Positions 30,166 to 39,098 of a DNA stretch of 64,000 bases are shown one piece after another. Positions within the stretch are counted from its first letter, which is position 1. Every line of letters begins with the position of its first letter. The stretch lies in assembly GCF_904846415.1 (NCBI RefSeq), contig NZ_CAJHAR010000005.1, positions 1 through 64,000 of the forward strand. The letters run 5' to 3'. The notes under the pieces are model-generated. The model did no database searches. It was not told the DNA's origin and saw nothing but the letters and a program-made list of their open reading frames with translations. Source of the stretch: Psychrobacter piscatorii. GTDB lineage: Bacteria; Pseudomonadota; Gammaproteobacteria; Pseudomonadales; Moraxellaceae. The translations under genes and the position numbers were made by a program.

Positions 30166-30690
30166 ATGGCAGAAAACCATGCTTCAACTTCTAGCTTTGC
30201 TCGATGGTGGCGTCAGGTCTTGTTTGTACCTTTGCTACATAGCAAGTGGCTGACAGCAGAAGCCAAAGCACGGCTGACAGATGAGGTGACACGCGCTGAG
30301 CGTGGGCATCGCGGTGAGGTATTTTTGATTGTCGAAAACCATTTGCCAATTCAAGACGCTTATCATATGGATTGCCGCGAACGTGCGGTCGATCTGTTTA
30401 GCGAGTATCGAGTCTGGGATACCGAAGAAAACACAGGCGTCTTGATCTATGTCAATATTTGCGAGCATCAATTAGAGATTGTGGCCGACCGCGGTATCAG
30501 CACTCACGTAAGCCCAACCGTCTGGCGTGCTATGTGCGAAAAAGCAGTATCAGGTATCAGTAATAAGAAAACAGAAGAGAGTTTGGCTGAATTGTTGGAT
30601 GAAGTGGGACAAGTACTGCGCCAGTACTATCAGCTTGAGCACAATCCATCAGGCAATGAGCTGTCTGATACCGTGGTATTTTTAAAATAG
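30166..30690 (+). CDS. Cytoplasmic TPM-domain protein
   Basis: Second TPM-domain protein, 174 residues, without a signal peptide or membrane segment. The domain runs from about residue 35 (EVTRAERGHRGEVFLIVE) to 165, with DTEENTGVLIYVNICEHQLEIVADRGIS in the centre. The start at 30166 follows GAGG at 30153-30156; the TTG at 30151 is discarded. The lemA/TPM/TPM order is found in many proteobacteria and suggests one functional unit. Confidence 0.9.
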   Translation: MAENHASTSSFARWWRQVLFVPLLHSKWLTAEAKARLTDEVTRAERGHRGEVFLIVENHLPIQDAYHMDCRERAVDLFSEYRVWDTEENTGVLIYVNICEHQLEIVADRGISTHVSPTVWRAMCEKAVSGISNKKTEESLAELLDEVGQVLRQYYQLEHNPSGNELSDTVVFLK

Positions 30691-30859
30691 TAATACGGCA
30701 TCTCTAAACACATTATTGATAGAGTCGAAGGTGGCTGTTCTCGTCTATAGGGTTTTGATGCTAAAATATCGCACGTAAAATATTCGTACCTTTTAAAGAG
30801 GGTGCGAATATATATAAATTATCCACAGCTTGTCTCGATAACACCATTATTGGAATACT

Positions 30860-31858
30860 ATGATTGATTTAATACAGAAACTACCAAAAGCAGAACTTCA
30901 TCTACACATCGAAGGGTCATTAGAGCCTGAGCTGATGTTTAGACTGGCAAAAAAGAACAATGTAGAGATTCCTTATGACAGCGTAGAAGACGTGCGCGCC
31001 GCCTACAACTTTAACAATCTGCAAAGTTTTTTAGATATCTACTATGCCGGCGCAAATGTCTTACTGACCAAAGATGATTTTTATGATTTGACGTGGGAAT
31101 ATATTCTTAAGTGTGTTGAAGACAATGTCATCCACACCGAGATATTCTTTGACCCGCAGACACATACCGAACGAGGCGTGCCTTTTGAAGCGGTCATCAC
31201 AGGTATCAAAGAAGCACTTGCCGATGCCAAAGAAAAGTACGGCATCACCTCTTGTATCATCATGTGTTTCTTGCGCCATTTGTCGCAAGAAGAAGCATTT
31301 GAGACACTAGAGAAAGCGCTAGACTATAAAGATGACATCATCGGTGTCGGTCTGGACTCATCAGAGCTTGGCAACCCACCATCGAAATTCAAAGAAGTCT
31401 TCAAAAAAGCCAAAGAAGAAGGTTTTAAACTGGTCGCCCATGCGGGTGAAGAGGCTGATTTTTCGTATATCTACGAAGCATTGGACTTATTGAATATCAA
31501 TCGAATCGACCATGGGGTGCAATCGATAAAGAGCCCAGAGCTGATGCAAAGACTCAAAGATGAGCAGATGCCATTGACCGTGTGCCCGAACTCAAATATC
31601 GAACTGCGAGTATTTGATAATTACAAAGAGCATAATATCAAAGAGCTTTTGGATTATGGTCTCAATATCAGCGTTAACTCAGATGATCCTGCCTATTTCA
31701 AAGGCTACGTGAATCAAAACTTTATTAATCTGCATGAGAATCTGCCGATAACAGAAGAAGATGTTATTACGTTAGTAAAAAACTCTTTTAAATCGGCATT
31801 TATCAGTGATGAGTTAAAAGAAGATTACTTGGCGAGAGTGGACGCGGTATTGCAATAG
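30860..31858 (+). CDS. Adenine/adenosine deaminase
   Basis: Zinc-dependent purine deaminase of 332 residues. Motifs: [19 protein letters not shown] at the N terminus (metal His pair), VAHAGEEA (His and general-acid Glu), RIDHGVQS and [10 protein letters not shown] (metal Asp). The [12 protein letters not shown] wording is what I recall for bacterial adenine deaminases of the adenosine-deaminase fold (Pseudomonas PA0148 type) rather than true adenosine deaminase. I therefore favour adenine as substrate, but annotation pipelines may call it add. Role: purine salvage. Confidence 0.87.
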   Translation: MIDLIQKLPKAELHLHIEGSLEPELMFRLAKKNNVEIPYDSVEDVRAAYNFNNLQSFLDIYYAGANVLLTKDDFYDLTWEYILKCVEDNVIHTEIFFDPQTHTERGVPFEAVITGIKEALADAKEKYGITSCIIMCFLRHLSQEEAFETLEKALDYKDDIIGVGLDSSELGNPPSKFKEVFKKAKEEGFKLVAHAGEEADFSYIYEALDLLNINRIDHGVQSIKSPELMQRLKDEQMPLTVCPNSNIELRVFDNYKEHNIKELLDYGLNISVNSDDPAYFKGYVNQNFINLHENLPITEEDVITLVKNSFKSAFISDELKEDYLARVDAVLQ

Positions 31859-31882
31859 ATATTGATTGGCTATTAGTATAGT

Positions 31883-31921
31883 AAAGGCTTAACGATTGAT
31901 AGCAATCGTTAAGCCTTTTTT
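31883..31921 (+). terminator. Rho-independent terminator of the deaminase gene
   Basis: A perfect 16-bp stem (31883-31898 with 31903-31918), a 4-base loop and a T run. On the other strand the A-rich arm also gives T, so it can serve the convergent sirtuin gene. Confidence 0.9.
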
Positions 31922-31953
31922 ATTGTTTATCAGATAATGACATTTATAAGCAG

Positions 31954-32754
31954 TTATAAAGCAGTAATCTCTTCTATAAGTAACGGCAAAATAACTCCGG
32001 CTTTTTCTACTAGCGTGATATCGACGATGGTATTCGGTGTTGGATCGGGATTTATCTCGATAACTTGCGCACCGTTCTGCTTGGCTAACTGTGAGAGTCC
32101 GGCCGCAGGATAGACCAAGCTTGATGTACCGATACTGATAAATACATCACAGTTAGCCGCAGCCTCTTCGGCAGTCTGCCATGCTTGTACAGGTAGTGCT
32201 TCACCAAACCACACAATATCTGGTCTGATATAGCCTTCACAGTGCGGGCAAGTAATCAGCTTATCATCAAAACGTATCGTATCTTGCTTAATATAGGCGG
32301 CTCTTGATTGTTCCGGATAAGGTATCTCACACTGACCACAGCAATTACGCCATAGATGACCGTGCAAATGAGTTACCGAACTACCAGCTTGCTCATGTAG
32401 GTCATCGACATTCTGCGTGATAAGTGTGACTTGCTGATCGGAAGTTTGCGCATGATACTGCCACTGAGCCAATGCATGATGGGCTGGATTTGGTGCTTTA
32501 TCTGCGACCATCTGCCTGCGCCATTGATACCACGACCATACTAGCTTTGGATCACGAGCGAATGCTTCAGGGGTTGCCAAGTCTTCCGCGCGATAATTCT
32601 CCCACAAGCCCGTTTGCTTATCTCGAAACGTCGGAATACCACTTTCGGCTGAAATACCGGCCCCTGTCAAAATGCAAATGCGCTCTTTCGATGCCAACAA
32701 TGTTGCCGCAAGTTTTACTTCTGCTATTACCGCTGGTGATAATTCTGCTAACAT
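31954..32754 (-). CDS. Sir2-family NAD-dependent protein deacylase
   Basis: NAD-dependent lysine deacylase of 266 residues, cytosolic. Visible motifs: LTGAGISAESGIPTFRD (NAD site), TQNVDDLHEQAG, LHGHLW (catalytic His), a zinc ribbon with Cys pairs in NCCGQC and CPHC, and GTSSLVYPAAGL. The protein is longer than many class III sirtuins by an N-terminal helix. It is transcribed away from the small membrane gene at 32790. Confidence 0.92.
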   Translation of the reverse strand: MLAELSPAVIAEVKLAATLLASKERICILTGAGISAESGIPTFRDKQTGLWENYRAEDLATPEAFARDPKLVWSWYQWRRQMVADKAPNPAHHALAQWQYHAQTSDQQVTLITQNVDDLHEQAGSSVTHLHGHLWRNCCGQCEIPYPEQSRAAYIKQDTIRFDDKLITCPHCEGYIRPDIVWFGEALPVQAWQTAEEAAANCDVFISIGTSSLVYPAAGLSQLAKQNGAQVIEINPDPTPNTIVDITLVEKAGVILPLLIEEITAL

Positions 32755-32789
32755 GAGCCAACCCTTGTTAGTAATGGATATTTTTACTT

Positions 32790-33152
32790 ATGATAGACGG
32801 AATTTGGTGGCTTGTCATATTGTTCGCCATCATCGTGGCCTTATGGTTTGTGGCAAAATCACGTGGGGCAAAAGCAGGCGAAAAGCACGGTAGTACCAAG
32901 TCAAAAAATACAGTACAGAATGATGCCCTGCAAAAAACATCCGCATTATTAAAGCAGTACTTTCCTGATTATCGGGTCACTCGTAAGGCAAATCACTTGC
33001 TCATCAGCAAACAAGGCAAAAAAATGGCGATGATTACGATTGATAAGAAAATTGCTGAGGGTCAGCGTCGTTTGGGTGATGTGCCAGTGATTAATTATCA
33101 CCGCGTGCCTAGCCGTGCTCAGCTAATAGCCAATTTACAAGACGCAGAGTGA
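32790..33152 (+). CDS. Small single-pass membrane protein, unknown
   Basis: Hypothetical protein of 120 residues: one N-terminal membrane segment (about 5-22) and a basic cytoplasmic part (KQYFPDYRVTRKANHLLISKQGKKMAMITIDKK). The ribosome site is weak. It is divergent from the sirtuin gene with only 35 bases between the starts, so they share a control region. No family recognised. Confidence 0.7.
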   Translation: MIDGIWWLVILFAIIVALWFVAKSRGAKAGEKHGSTKSKNTVQNDALQKTSALLKQYFPDYRVTRKANHLLISKQGKKMAMITIDKKIAEGQRRLGDVPVINYHRVPSRAQLIANLQDAE

Positions 33153-33287
33153 GTTTTATATAGATGAGAGCACTAGAGGTATGCGCACACAGAAAAACTA
33201 CCAACATTTTGAAACGTCGGTCTGATGAGTATGAGCAGTTTAGGATAGCACTAAGGAAGGGTAGAGCGAGGTTGTACACATTGTAAA

Positions 33288-33364
33288 TGGTGCGCTCGGC
33301 GGGAATCGAACCCACGACCCTCGGCTTCGGAGACCGATACTCTATCCAACTGAGCTACGAGCGC
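33288..33364 (-). tRNA. tRNA-Arg (CCG)
   Basis: A full cloverleaf is readable on the minus strand: acceptor GCGCTCG/CGAGCGC, D arm GCTC..GAGT, anticodon stem TCGGT/GCCGA around the loop CTCCGAA (anticodon CCG) and T arm GTGGGTTCGATTCCCGC. The CCA end is encoded (33288-33290). It reads Arg CGG codons. Confidence 0.95.
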
Positions 33365-33716
33365 ATATGATAACGATATGTCTGACTGTCACGCTTAGAT
33401 GCGCATGATAACCAGCATAAAGTGCCTAGAAATAAAGACCGCTTAGTCTAACAAATAAAACGCATAAAGCCAATAAATGACCGTCGTGATTGAGGTTTTT
33501 TAAGAAAAAACAGCCAAGTCATTAAACAAGCATGGCAATTTACCTGCCTTTTCCCTTATAATGTTGGGGAGAATTCATATTTATAATCACCGATTGCAAG
33601 TGCGCTGGCACGCGGGATGGCTGTCTGCTATTGAGGACTTAGAGGTCGTCAAAGGAGGACAGACAGAATGTCCGAGCTGTGCTAGTCCTTGTATACGTAA
33701 TAAGAGAACGTGACGA
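33365..33716. other. Intergenic leader, tRNA / cytochrome c
   Basis: A 352-base stretch without a convincing gene. It must hold the divergent promoters of tRNA-Arg and the cytochrome gene. A 7-bp CTGTCTG/CAGACAG pairing (33621-33627 with 33660-33666) encloses a GGAC-rich loop just before the cytochrome start. Confidence 0.45.
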
Positions 33717-34376
33717 ATGAGAAAAGTAGTTATGTTATCGGCAGCTGCCATTCTAGGAATCGCTAGTATCGCGGTGAGCCAAGCTGAAGATATTGTCGAC
33801 ACGCCTGTAACTGTGACTGACGTCGCAGAAGGCCAAGAAGTCGTAGAAGAGGCGCCACAAACGCTAGGTGATGAGCCCCAAGCTGCTGCAGACACGACAG
33901 ATGGCGCTGCTGCACCTGCTGATGGTGCTGCTCCAGCAGAAGGCGAAGCGACCGCCGCTGCAGCGCCTGCCGCTGACGAAGAGCCGATTCCACAAGATAC
34001 GCCGCAAGTACAAAAGCTGATTGCTTTGTATCCTAATCTGATTGCCCGTATTCAACCTGTTGCAACTGTATGTTTTGAAGACGATGAAGTGTGTGACGTA
34101 ACAGCACGCTCATCTGGCCCATCTGCTGGTGACGGTCCTCGTGATGGTAAAGCGGTATACAATGCGGTATGCCATACTTGTCACGCCGCTGGTTTGTTAG
34201 GTTCACCTATCTTCGGTGATGCTGGCGCTTGGGGACCACGTATCGCGAAAGGTAAAGATACGCTATATACCCATGCTATCAACGGTTTCAATGCGATGCC
34301 TGCTAAAGGCGGCGCGGACATTCCTGATGAAGAAGTCCAAAACGCTGTAGACTATATGGTTGCAGAATCAAGCTAA
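33717..34376 (+). CDS. Class I cytochrome c (c5-like)
   Basis: Periplasmic haem protein of 219 residues. A Sec signal peptide (to about residue 23) is followed by an unusually long Ala/Pro/Glu/Asp linker (about 25-95) and one haem site, CHTCH, near 157-161. The likely axial Met is in NAMPAKGG. A second Cys pair (VCFEDDEVC) precedes the haem. The C-terminal domain looks like the cytochrome c5 group, small electron carriers to terminal oxidases. The linker may tether the domain away from the membrane. Confidence 0.9.
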   Translation: MRKVVMLSAAAILGIASIAVSQAEDIVDTPVTVTDVAEGQEVVEEAPQTLGDEPQAAADTTDGAAAPADGAAPAEGEATAAAAPAADEEPIPQDTPQVQKLIALYPNLIARIQPVATVCFEDDEVCDVTARSSGPSAGDGPRDGKAVYNAVCHTCHAAGLLGSPIFGDAGAWGPRIAKGKDTLYTHAINGFNAMPAKGGADIPDEEVQNAVDYMVAESS

Positions 34377-34419
34377 TTTTTGCTAACGGCTTTGCTGGCT
34401 TTTATAGCAGTTATCGATA

Positions 34420-34456
34420 AAGCGCCTATTTCAGTAATGAGATAGGCGCTTTTTTA
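34420..34456 (+). terminator. Rho-independent terminator of cytochrome gene
   Basis: An AGCGCCTAT/ATAGGCGCT stem with a 12-base loop and a T run. The same stem is reused at 41951-41988 after queF. Confidence 0.9.
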
Positions 34457-34558
34457 TGATGAGTATTATTAATACGGTACTTCAAATATAAAGCAGTTGA
34501 AATTTGCGATTAGCAGCCTCATTTTATGAGATTACACCGTGTCTTCTAGATAGTAGAG

Positions 34559-34626
34559 CGTGTTGAACATTTTTATATAGCATAGGCCATTATGATAATG
34601 ACAGTCGAATGTTCAACACGGCCTAT
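34559..34626 (+). promoter_or_regulatory. Inverted repeat with possible pseudoknot upstream of yadG
   Basis: A 13-bp perfect inverted repeat (34559-34571 with 34608-34620) flanks a 36-base loop. ATAGGCC in the loop (34582-34588) can pair with GGCCTAT just 3' of the stem (34620-34626), giving an H-type pseudoknot if transcribed. It ends 50 bases before the yadG start, so it may be a leader RNA element or, as DNA, an operator. Confidence 0.45.
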
Positions 34627-34675
34627 TATTCTAAAATCGTGTTTTATACAAATTGATAAAAAATAAGAGGTCTTC

Positions 34676-35638
34676 ATGTCTGATGTACCAGCACTTTCTA
34701 TCCAAGGCTTATCCAAAACCTATGACAATGGGTTTTCGGCATTAAAAGGGGTTGATTTAACCGTACCACAAGGTGGTTTTTTTGCATTACTTGGGCCAAA
34801 TGGCGCAGGTAAGTCCACCATGATTGGCATTATCAGTTCACTATTTAAGCCAACCACGGGTAGTGTCCATATTTTTGGGACAGATCTATTAGAGAATCCT
34901 TCGATTGCCAAACAGTACCTTGGAGTAGTACCACAAGAATTCAATTTCAACATGTTTGAAAAAGTCGAAGATATTTTGATTACACAAGCAGGTTACTTTG
35001 GTATTCCAGCAAAAGAAGCCAAGCCAAGAGCAAAAAGGCTACTGACAGCATTGGGGCTTTGGGATAAGCGTGACAGCAAATCACGTGAATTGTCTGGCGG
35101 TATGAAACGCCGTCTGATGATTGCGCGAGCGTTGATTCATAAGCCAAAATTATTGATTCTCGATGAGCCAACGGCTGGTGTCGATATTGAGCTGCGCCGC
35201 TCGATGTGGGAGTTTATGCAGCAGATCAATATCGAGGAAAATACCACGATTATTTTGACCACCCATTATCTGGAAGAAGCCGAGCAGTTGTGTAAACGCA
35301 TTGCGATCTTGGATCACGGTGAGATTCGTATCAATACAGAAATGAAAGATTTATTGGCGCAGTTATCTGTAGAGACGTTTGTCTTTGATCTAGAGACGCC
35401 GCTCACCGAGCAATTAGCTTTGACCGGAGTGACAGATATCTCACAGCCAGATGAGCAGACGCTAGAAGTCACCTTGACAGAAGGCGAGTCATTAAATGGT
35501 GTCTTTGATCAGTTATCCGATAAAGGCATTAAAGTCGGCAGTATGCGTAATAAAGCCAACCGTCTAGAAGAGTTGTTTATGCGCTTGGTTGACAAAAATA
35601 TTGAAAGTGCAAACAGCATGAAGGAGGCGGGATTATGA
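34676..35638 (+). CDS. yadG: ABC transporter ATP-binding protein, YadG type
   Basis: ATPase of an ABC-2 exporter, 320 residues. Walker A GPNGAGKST, Q-loop VPQEFNFN, signature LSGGMKRR, Walker B LLILDEPTAG, H-loop TTHYLEEAE. The run DEPTAGVDIELRRSMW closely recalls E. coli YadG. Residues after about 230 form a C-terminal extension typical of this exporter class. An AAGAGG site precedes ATG 34676. It overlaps the permease gene by 4 bases, so the two proteins are translationally coupled. The substrate is unknown. Confidence 0.93.
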   Translation: MSDVPALSIQGLSKTYDNGFSALKGVDLTVPQGGFFALLGPNGAGKSTMIGIISSLFKPTTGSVHIFGTDLLENPSIAKQYLGVVPQEFNFNMFEKVEDILITQAGYFGIPAKEAKPRAKRLLTALGLWDKRDSKSRELSGGMKRRLMIARALIHKPKLLILDEPTAGVDIELRRSMWEFMQQINIEENTTIILTTHYLEEAEQLCKRIAILDHGEIRINTEMKDLLAQLSVETFVFDLETPLTEQLALTGVTDISQPDEQTLEVTLTEGESLNGVFDQLSDKGIKVGSMRNKANRLEELFMRLVDKNIESANSMKEAGL

Positions 35639-36441
35639 GTCAGGAACTGATCGATCATAATAAAACGATGTCACTGAGTAAAAAGTGGATTGCATTTCGT
35701 ACGATATGGTTCAAAGAAGTGCGCCGTATTCTGCGTATTTGGCCGCAGACGCTATTACCGCCAGTCATCACGATGAGTTTGTACTTTGTCATCTTTGGTA
35801 AGATGATTGGCTCGCGCGTGGGTGAGATGGGCGGCGTGCCCTACATGCAGTTCATCGTGCCAGGTTTGATCATGATGTCGATCATTACCAACAGTTACTC
35901 TAACGTGGTTTCGAGCTTTTTTAGTGCCAAATTCACGTCCAGCATTGAAGAGCTTTTGGTCTCGCCTGTCTCCAAGCATGCGATTTTGATGGGTTATATC
36001 AGCGGTGGGATTTTCCGTGGACTGGCCATCGGTGTGATTGTCTCGATTGTCGCGCTATTCTTTACTGACCTTGGTATCGAGCATTTATTTGTCACTGTAT
36101 TTACGGTACTTGGCACGTCTATCTTATTTTCACTAGGCGGCTTTATCAATGCGGTGTTTGCGCGCTCATTTGATGATATCTCTATCATTCCAAGCTTTGT
36201 ATTGACCCCGCTGACCTATCTTGGCGGCGTGTTTTATTCGATGGAAAACTTATCACCATTTTGGCAAAATATTTCGCTATTAAATCCTATTGTCTATATG
36301 GTCAACTCATTCCGTTACGGTATCTTGGGCTATTCTGATGTCAACGTTTGGTATTCGATGGCAGCGATTTTTGTGTTCTGTGCGATATTTTATACCATCG
36401 CTTATCGCTTGCTCAGTAACGGTTCGCGCGTGCGTTTGTAG
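35635..36441 (+). CDS. yadH: ABC-2 type permease, YadH type
   Basis: Membrane partner of the preceding ATPase, 268 residues and about six transmembrane segments. ABC-2 features: VPGLIMMSIITNSYSNVVSSFF, SSIEELLVSPVSKH in the middle, LTPLTYLGGVFYS and NPIVYMVNSFRYG near the end. It starts inside the stop of yadG (ATGA overlap) behind AAGGAGG. Together they form a two-component exporter; the substrate is not evident. Confidence 0.93.
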   Translation: MSQELIDHNKTMSLSKKWIAFRTIWFKEVRRILRIWPQTLLPPVITMSLYFVIFGKMIGSRVGEMGGVPYMQFIVPGLIMMSIITNSYSNVVSSFFSAKFTSSIEELLVSPVSKHAILMGYISGGIFRGLAIGVIVSIVALFFTDLGIEHLFVTVFTVLGTSILFSLGGFINAVFARSFDDISIIPSFVLTPLTYLGGVFYSMENLSPFWQNISLLNPIVYMVNSFRYGILGYSDVNVWYSMAAIFVFCAIFYTIAYRLLSNGSRVRL

Positions 36442-36749
36442 TTTGCTTTATCGTCTAAACTGCTGATTATCAGTAGTTTGACGCCTTGTCTTTTTTCTTA
36501 CTCAATTTGGTCGCATTATTTTTCGGATAGGTGTGTAGGTCTTGGTAATTTCTTTTGTGATAAAAGAAAATACCAGTCTTATCATACCTATCCGTTTTTT
36601 TTTGAATAAAATGACACTTGTTACGTAAATGCAGGGGTTAATCAGCAGAAAGATAAGCTATTAATTGCGAATAGTCCTCATTAGCATTATACTTCTCATT
36701 TTTTAAGATAAAAGGTAGCCTCAGGTTACCTTGGTAATTGAGATACTAA
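36442..36749. other. Intergenic region yadH / iron-chelate importer
   Basis: This 308-base stretch contains a large structured terminator (36524-36603) and, further on, an AT-rich segment (36668-36690) that faintly resembles a Fur site. No coding signal. Confidence 0.5.
36524..36603 (+). terminator. Large extended hairpin ending in nine T
   Basis: Outer stem CGGATAGGT/ACCTATCCG (36524-36532 with 36586-36594) encloses a second long imperfect stem (CTTGGTAATTTCTTTT against AAAAGAAAATACCAG). The structure ends in a run of nine T. It is far longer than ordinary terminators here and may be a small RNA terminator or a MITE-like remnant. Confidence 0.65.
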
Positions 36750-37787
36750 ATGACCCAATCAGTCAGCGAACAAATCATTCGACAGCAACGTCGCATAGAA
36801 TCGAAACGCCGATTGGTGTTGTTGGCACTTGCGGTAGCGTGTGTCGTGGGTCTGGTACTGGATGTGATGACGGGCCCTTCAATGCTGCCGATGGGAGAGG
36901 TGATTAGCTCGCTATTGCAGCTAAGCGGTGTGGATGATACCTCACATACCATCGTTTATGATTTGCGCCTGCCTATTGCGTTTATGGCTTTGCTAGTAGG
37001 GGCGTCACTCGGTGCTGGTGGTGCTGAGATGCAGACACTACTCAATAATCCGATGGCAAGTCCTTATACGTTAGGGCTTGCGGCAGCAGCAGGATTTGGC
37101 GCCTCCCTAGTCATTGCGTTTGGTAGTTTTGGTTTGCCACTACAATATGCTGTGCCTATTGGGGCGTTTTCGATGACAATGATCGCCTCTGCGGTGCTGT
37201 TTTTGTTTGCGTCATTGCGACAGTTTACGGCCGCTACACTGATACTAGTAGGTATCGCCCTGTTATTCATTTTTCAGTCACTATTGTCATTGGTGCAATT
37301 TACCGCATCAGCTGAGGTCTCCCAGCAAATTTTGTTTTGGCTATTCGGTAGTTTAACCAAATCGACTTGGTCCAATGTGTCGGTGGTCGCTGTCGTCAGT
37401 GGCATTTGCATTACCCTACTGATGCGCGACAATTGGAAATTAACCGCGCTAAGATTGGGTGAACAACGGGCATCAGCACTTGGTGTCAATATCACGCGAC
37501 TGCGTATTAAAACATTAATTTTAGTAGCGATGATGACGGCAACAGCGATTAGCTTTGTCGGGGTGATTGGCTTTATCGGTTTGGTGGCACCGCACGTGGC
37601 ACGGTTGCTCGTTGGTGAAGACCAACGTTATTTTTTGCCCGCGACCATGCTCGCAGGCGCAGCGTTTTTATCATTCTCATCGGTGTTATCGAAAGTGATT
37701 GTCCCAGGGGCATTGTTTCCGGTTGGGATTGTCACGTCGTTTGTGGGTGTACCCTTTTTATTCTGGATTATTTGGACTAAGCGATGA
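36750..37787 (+). CDS. Iron-chelate ABC importer permease (FecCD family)
   Basis: Inner-membrane permease of 345 residues, about ten segments. FecCD landmarks: LRLPIAFMALLVGASLGAGGAEMQ, NNPMASPYTLGLAAAAGFGAS, GVIGFIGLVAPHVARLLVGEDQR and the C-terminal PFLFWIIW. It works with the binding protein (4-base overlap) and the ATPase downstream. Iron siderophore, haem or cobalamin are all possible substrates; no outer-membrane receptor gene is in the window. Confidence 0.92.
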   Translation: MTQSVSEQIIRQQRRIESKRRLVLLALAVACVVGLVLDVMTGPSMLPMGEVISSLLQLSGVDDTSHTIVYDLRLPIAFMALLVGASLGAGGAEMQTLLNNPMASPYTLGLAAAAGFGASLVIAFGSFGLPLQYAVPIGAFSMTMIASAVLFLFASLRQFTAATLILVGIALLFIFQSLLSLVQFTASAEVSQQILFWLFGSLTKSTWSNVSVVAVVSGICITLLMRDNWKLTALRLGEQRASALGVNITRLRIKTLILVAMMTATAISFVGVIGFIGLVAPHVARLLVGEDQRYFLPATMLAGAAFLSFSSVLSKVIVPGALFPVGIVTSFVGVPFLFWIIWTKR

Positions 37788-39052
37788 AAAACTGGATTTG
37801 TGGGACAGTGGCAGTAGGTTTGATGTTAACGACGTTAACTGCTCACGCAGAAATCAAAACCATCAACGATGTGCTAGGACGCGACGTTCAAGTCGATGTA
37901 CCTGCCAAGCGCGTGGTATTGGGGTTCTATTATCCTGATTATATTGCGGCGACAGGCTCGGAAAAATTTGGGCAGGTGGTGGGTATTTCACGAGAGTTTT
38001 GGGAAGATTTTAATCCCGGTAGTTGGGAATTATATAGCGAAAAATTACCAAATCTAAATAGCATTGGCGATATTGGCAATATCGATAGAGGCACATTTTC
38101 TTTCGAAAAAACCTTGGCAATGAAGCCCGATGTGGTGGTATTAGCAAAATGGCAATATGACACCCTAAAGGCCGAAATGCCGCGTTTTGAAGCGGCAAAC
38201 ATTCCGGTTGTCGTGGTTGATTATAATGACCAAACGGTAAAAAACCATGTCAAAAGCACCGAGATTTTTGGACAATTGGCAGGTAGTGAGCAACGCGCTG
38301 ACCAAGCGGCGCAAGAATATGCTGACAGCATCGCAGACATCCAAAAACGCGTACAAGCCGTAGCGCTACCTAAGCCCAAAATCTATATGGAGTTTGGGGA
38401 TAAAGGCCCACAGGAGCATAGCTTCACCTTTGGTAAAAATATGTGGGGCGCAATTGCAGACACGGTAGGTGGTGATAATATCAGTAGACCCTTCATCGAA
38501 GATTGGGGCATCATTAACCCAGAACAAGTTTTGGTGAGTAAACCTGACGTTATTATGATCTCAGGCACCGAAGTGGGCATGAAGCAGCCCAATGCGATGG
38601 CAATGGGAATTGATATCCCAACTGATGAAGCCCAGCGTCGCCTAAAAGGCTTTACCACCCGTAGTGGTTGGGAAAATCTGCCCGCAGTGAAGAACAACCG
38701 TGTATATGGCATTTATCACACGACGTCTCGCTCGTTATCTGATTTGGCAGCCGCACAATTTATGGCAAAAGCGTTATATCCTACAGCATTTGCTGATGTC
38801 GACCCTGAAAAAACCTACATGGATTTTCACGAAAAGTATTTGCCAGTCAAGCCTAACGGTACGTTCTTCATCCAGCTAGGCTGTGGAGCAAGTGTTTGTG
38901 ATGACAATGCTAACGTTCAAGCAAAAGATCAGGGCAACGCATCAACCGCTGCGACCCAAGCCGATTCTGCTGCCAATATGTCTGAAAACCCCTCTGAAAA
39001 TGTGTCGTGGTTTACTAAGCTTATGAATTGGTTCAGCAGTTTATTTGCTTAA
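37784..39052 (+). CDS. Periplasmic binding protein of iron-chelate importer
   Basis: Type III (FepB/BtuF-like) solute-binding protein of 422 residues. A Sec signal peptide ends in AHAEIKT. The core has INDVLGRDVQVDVPAKRVV, MKPDVVVLAKWQ and VLVSKPDVIMISGTEV. It is unusual in its last 45 residues: a polar Asn/Ala/Ser/Thr linker followed by the aromatic amphipathic segment SWFTKLMNWFSSLFA, which could anchor the protein to a membrane, since no lipobox is present. ATGA overlap with the permease gene indicates coupling. Confidence 0.88.
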   Translation: MKNWICGTVAVGLMLTTLTAHAEIKTINDVLGRDVQVDVPAKRVVLGFYYPDYIAATGSEKFGQVVGISREFWEDFNPGSWELYSEKLPNLNSIGDIGNIDRGTFSFEKTLAMKPDVVVLAKWQYDTLKAEMPRFEAANIPVVVVDYNDQTVKNHVKSTEIFGQLAGSEQRADQAAQEYADSIADIQKRVQAVALPKPKIYMEFGDKGPQEHSFTFGKNMWGAIADTVGGDNISRPFIEDWGIINPEQVLVSKPDVIMISGTEVGMKQPNAMAMGIDIPTDEAQRRLKGFTTRSGWENLPAVKNNRVYGIYHTTSRSLSDLAAAQFMAKALYPTAFADVDPEKTYMDFHEKYLPVKPNGTFFIQLGCGASVCDDNANVQAKDQGNASTAATQADSAANMSENPSENVSWFTKLMNWFSSLFA

Positions 39053-39098
39053 GTAGAGACATGCCCTGATTTTTGACAATTTAATAGAAGAAGTCGCT

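Noticed and set aside
36668..36690. Possible Fur box before the iron-chelate importer
   Set aside because: Only a loose match to the GATAAT hexamer pattern; not enough to call an operator.
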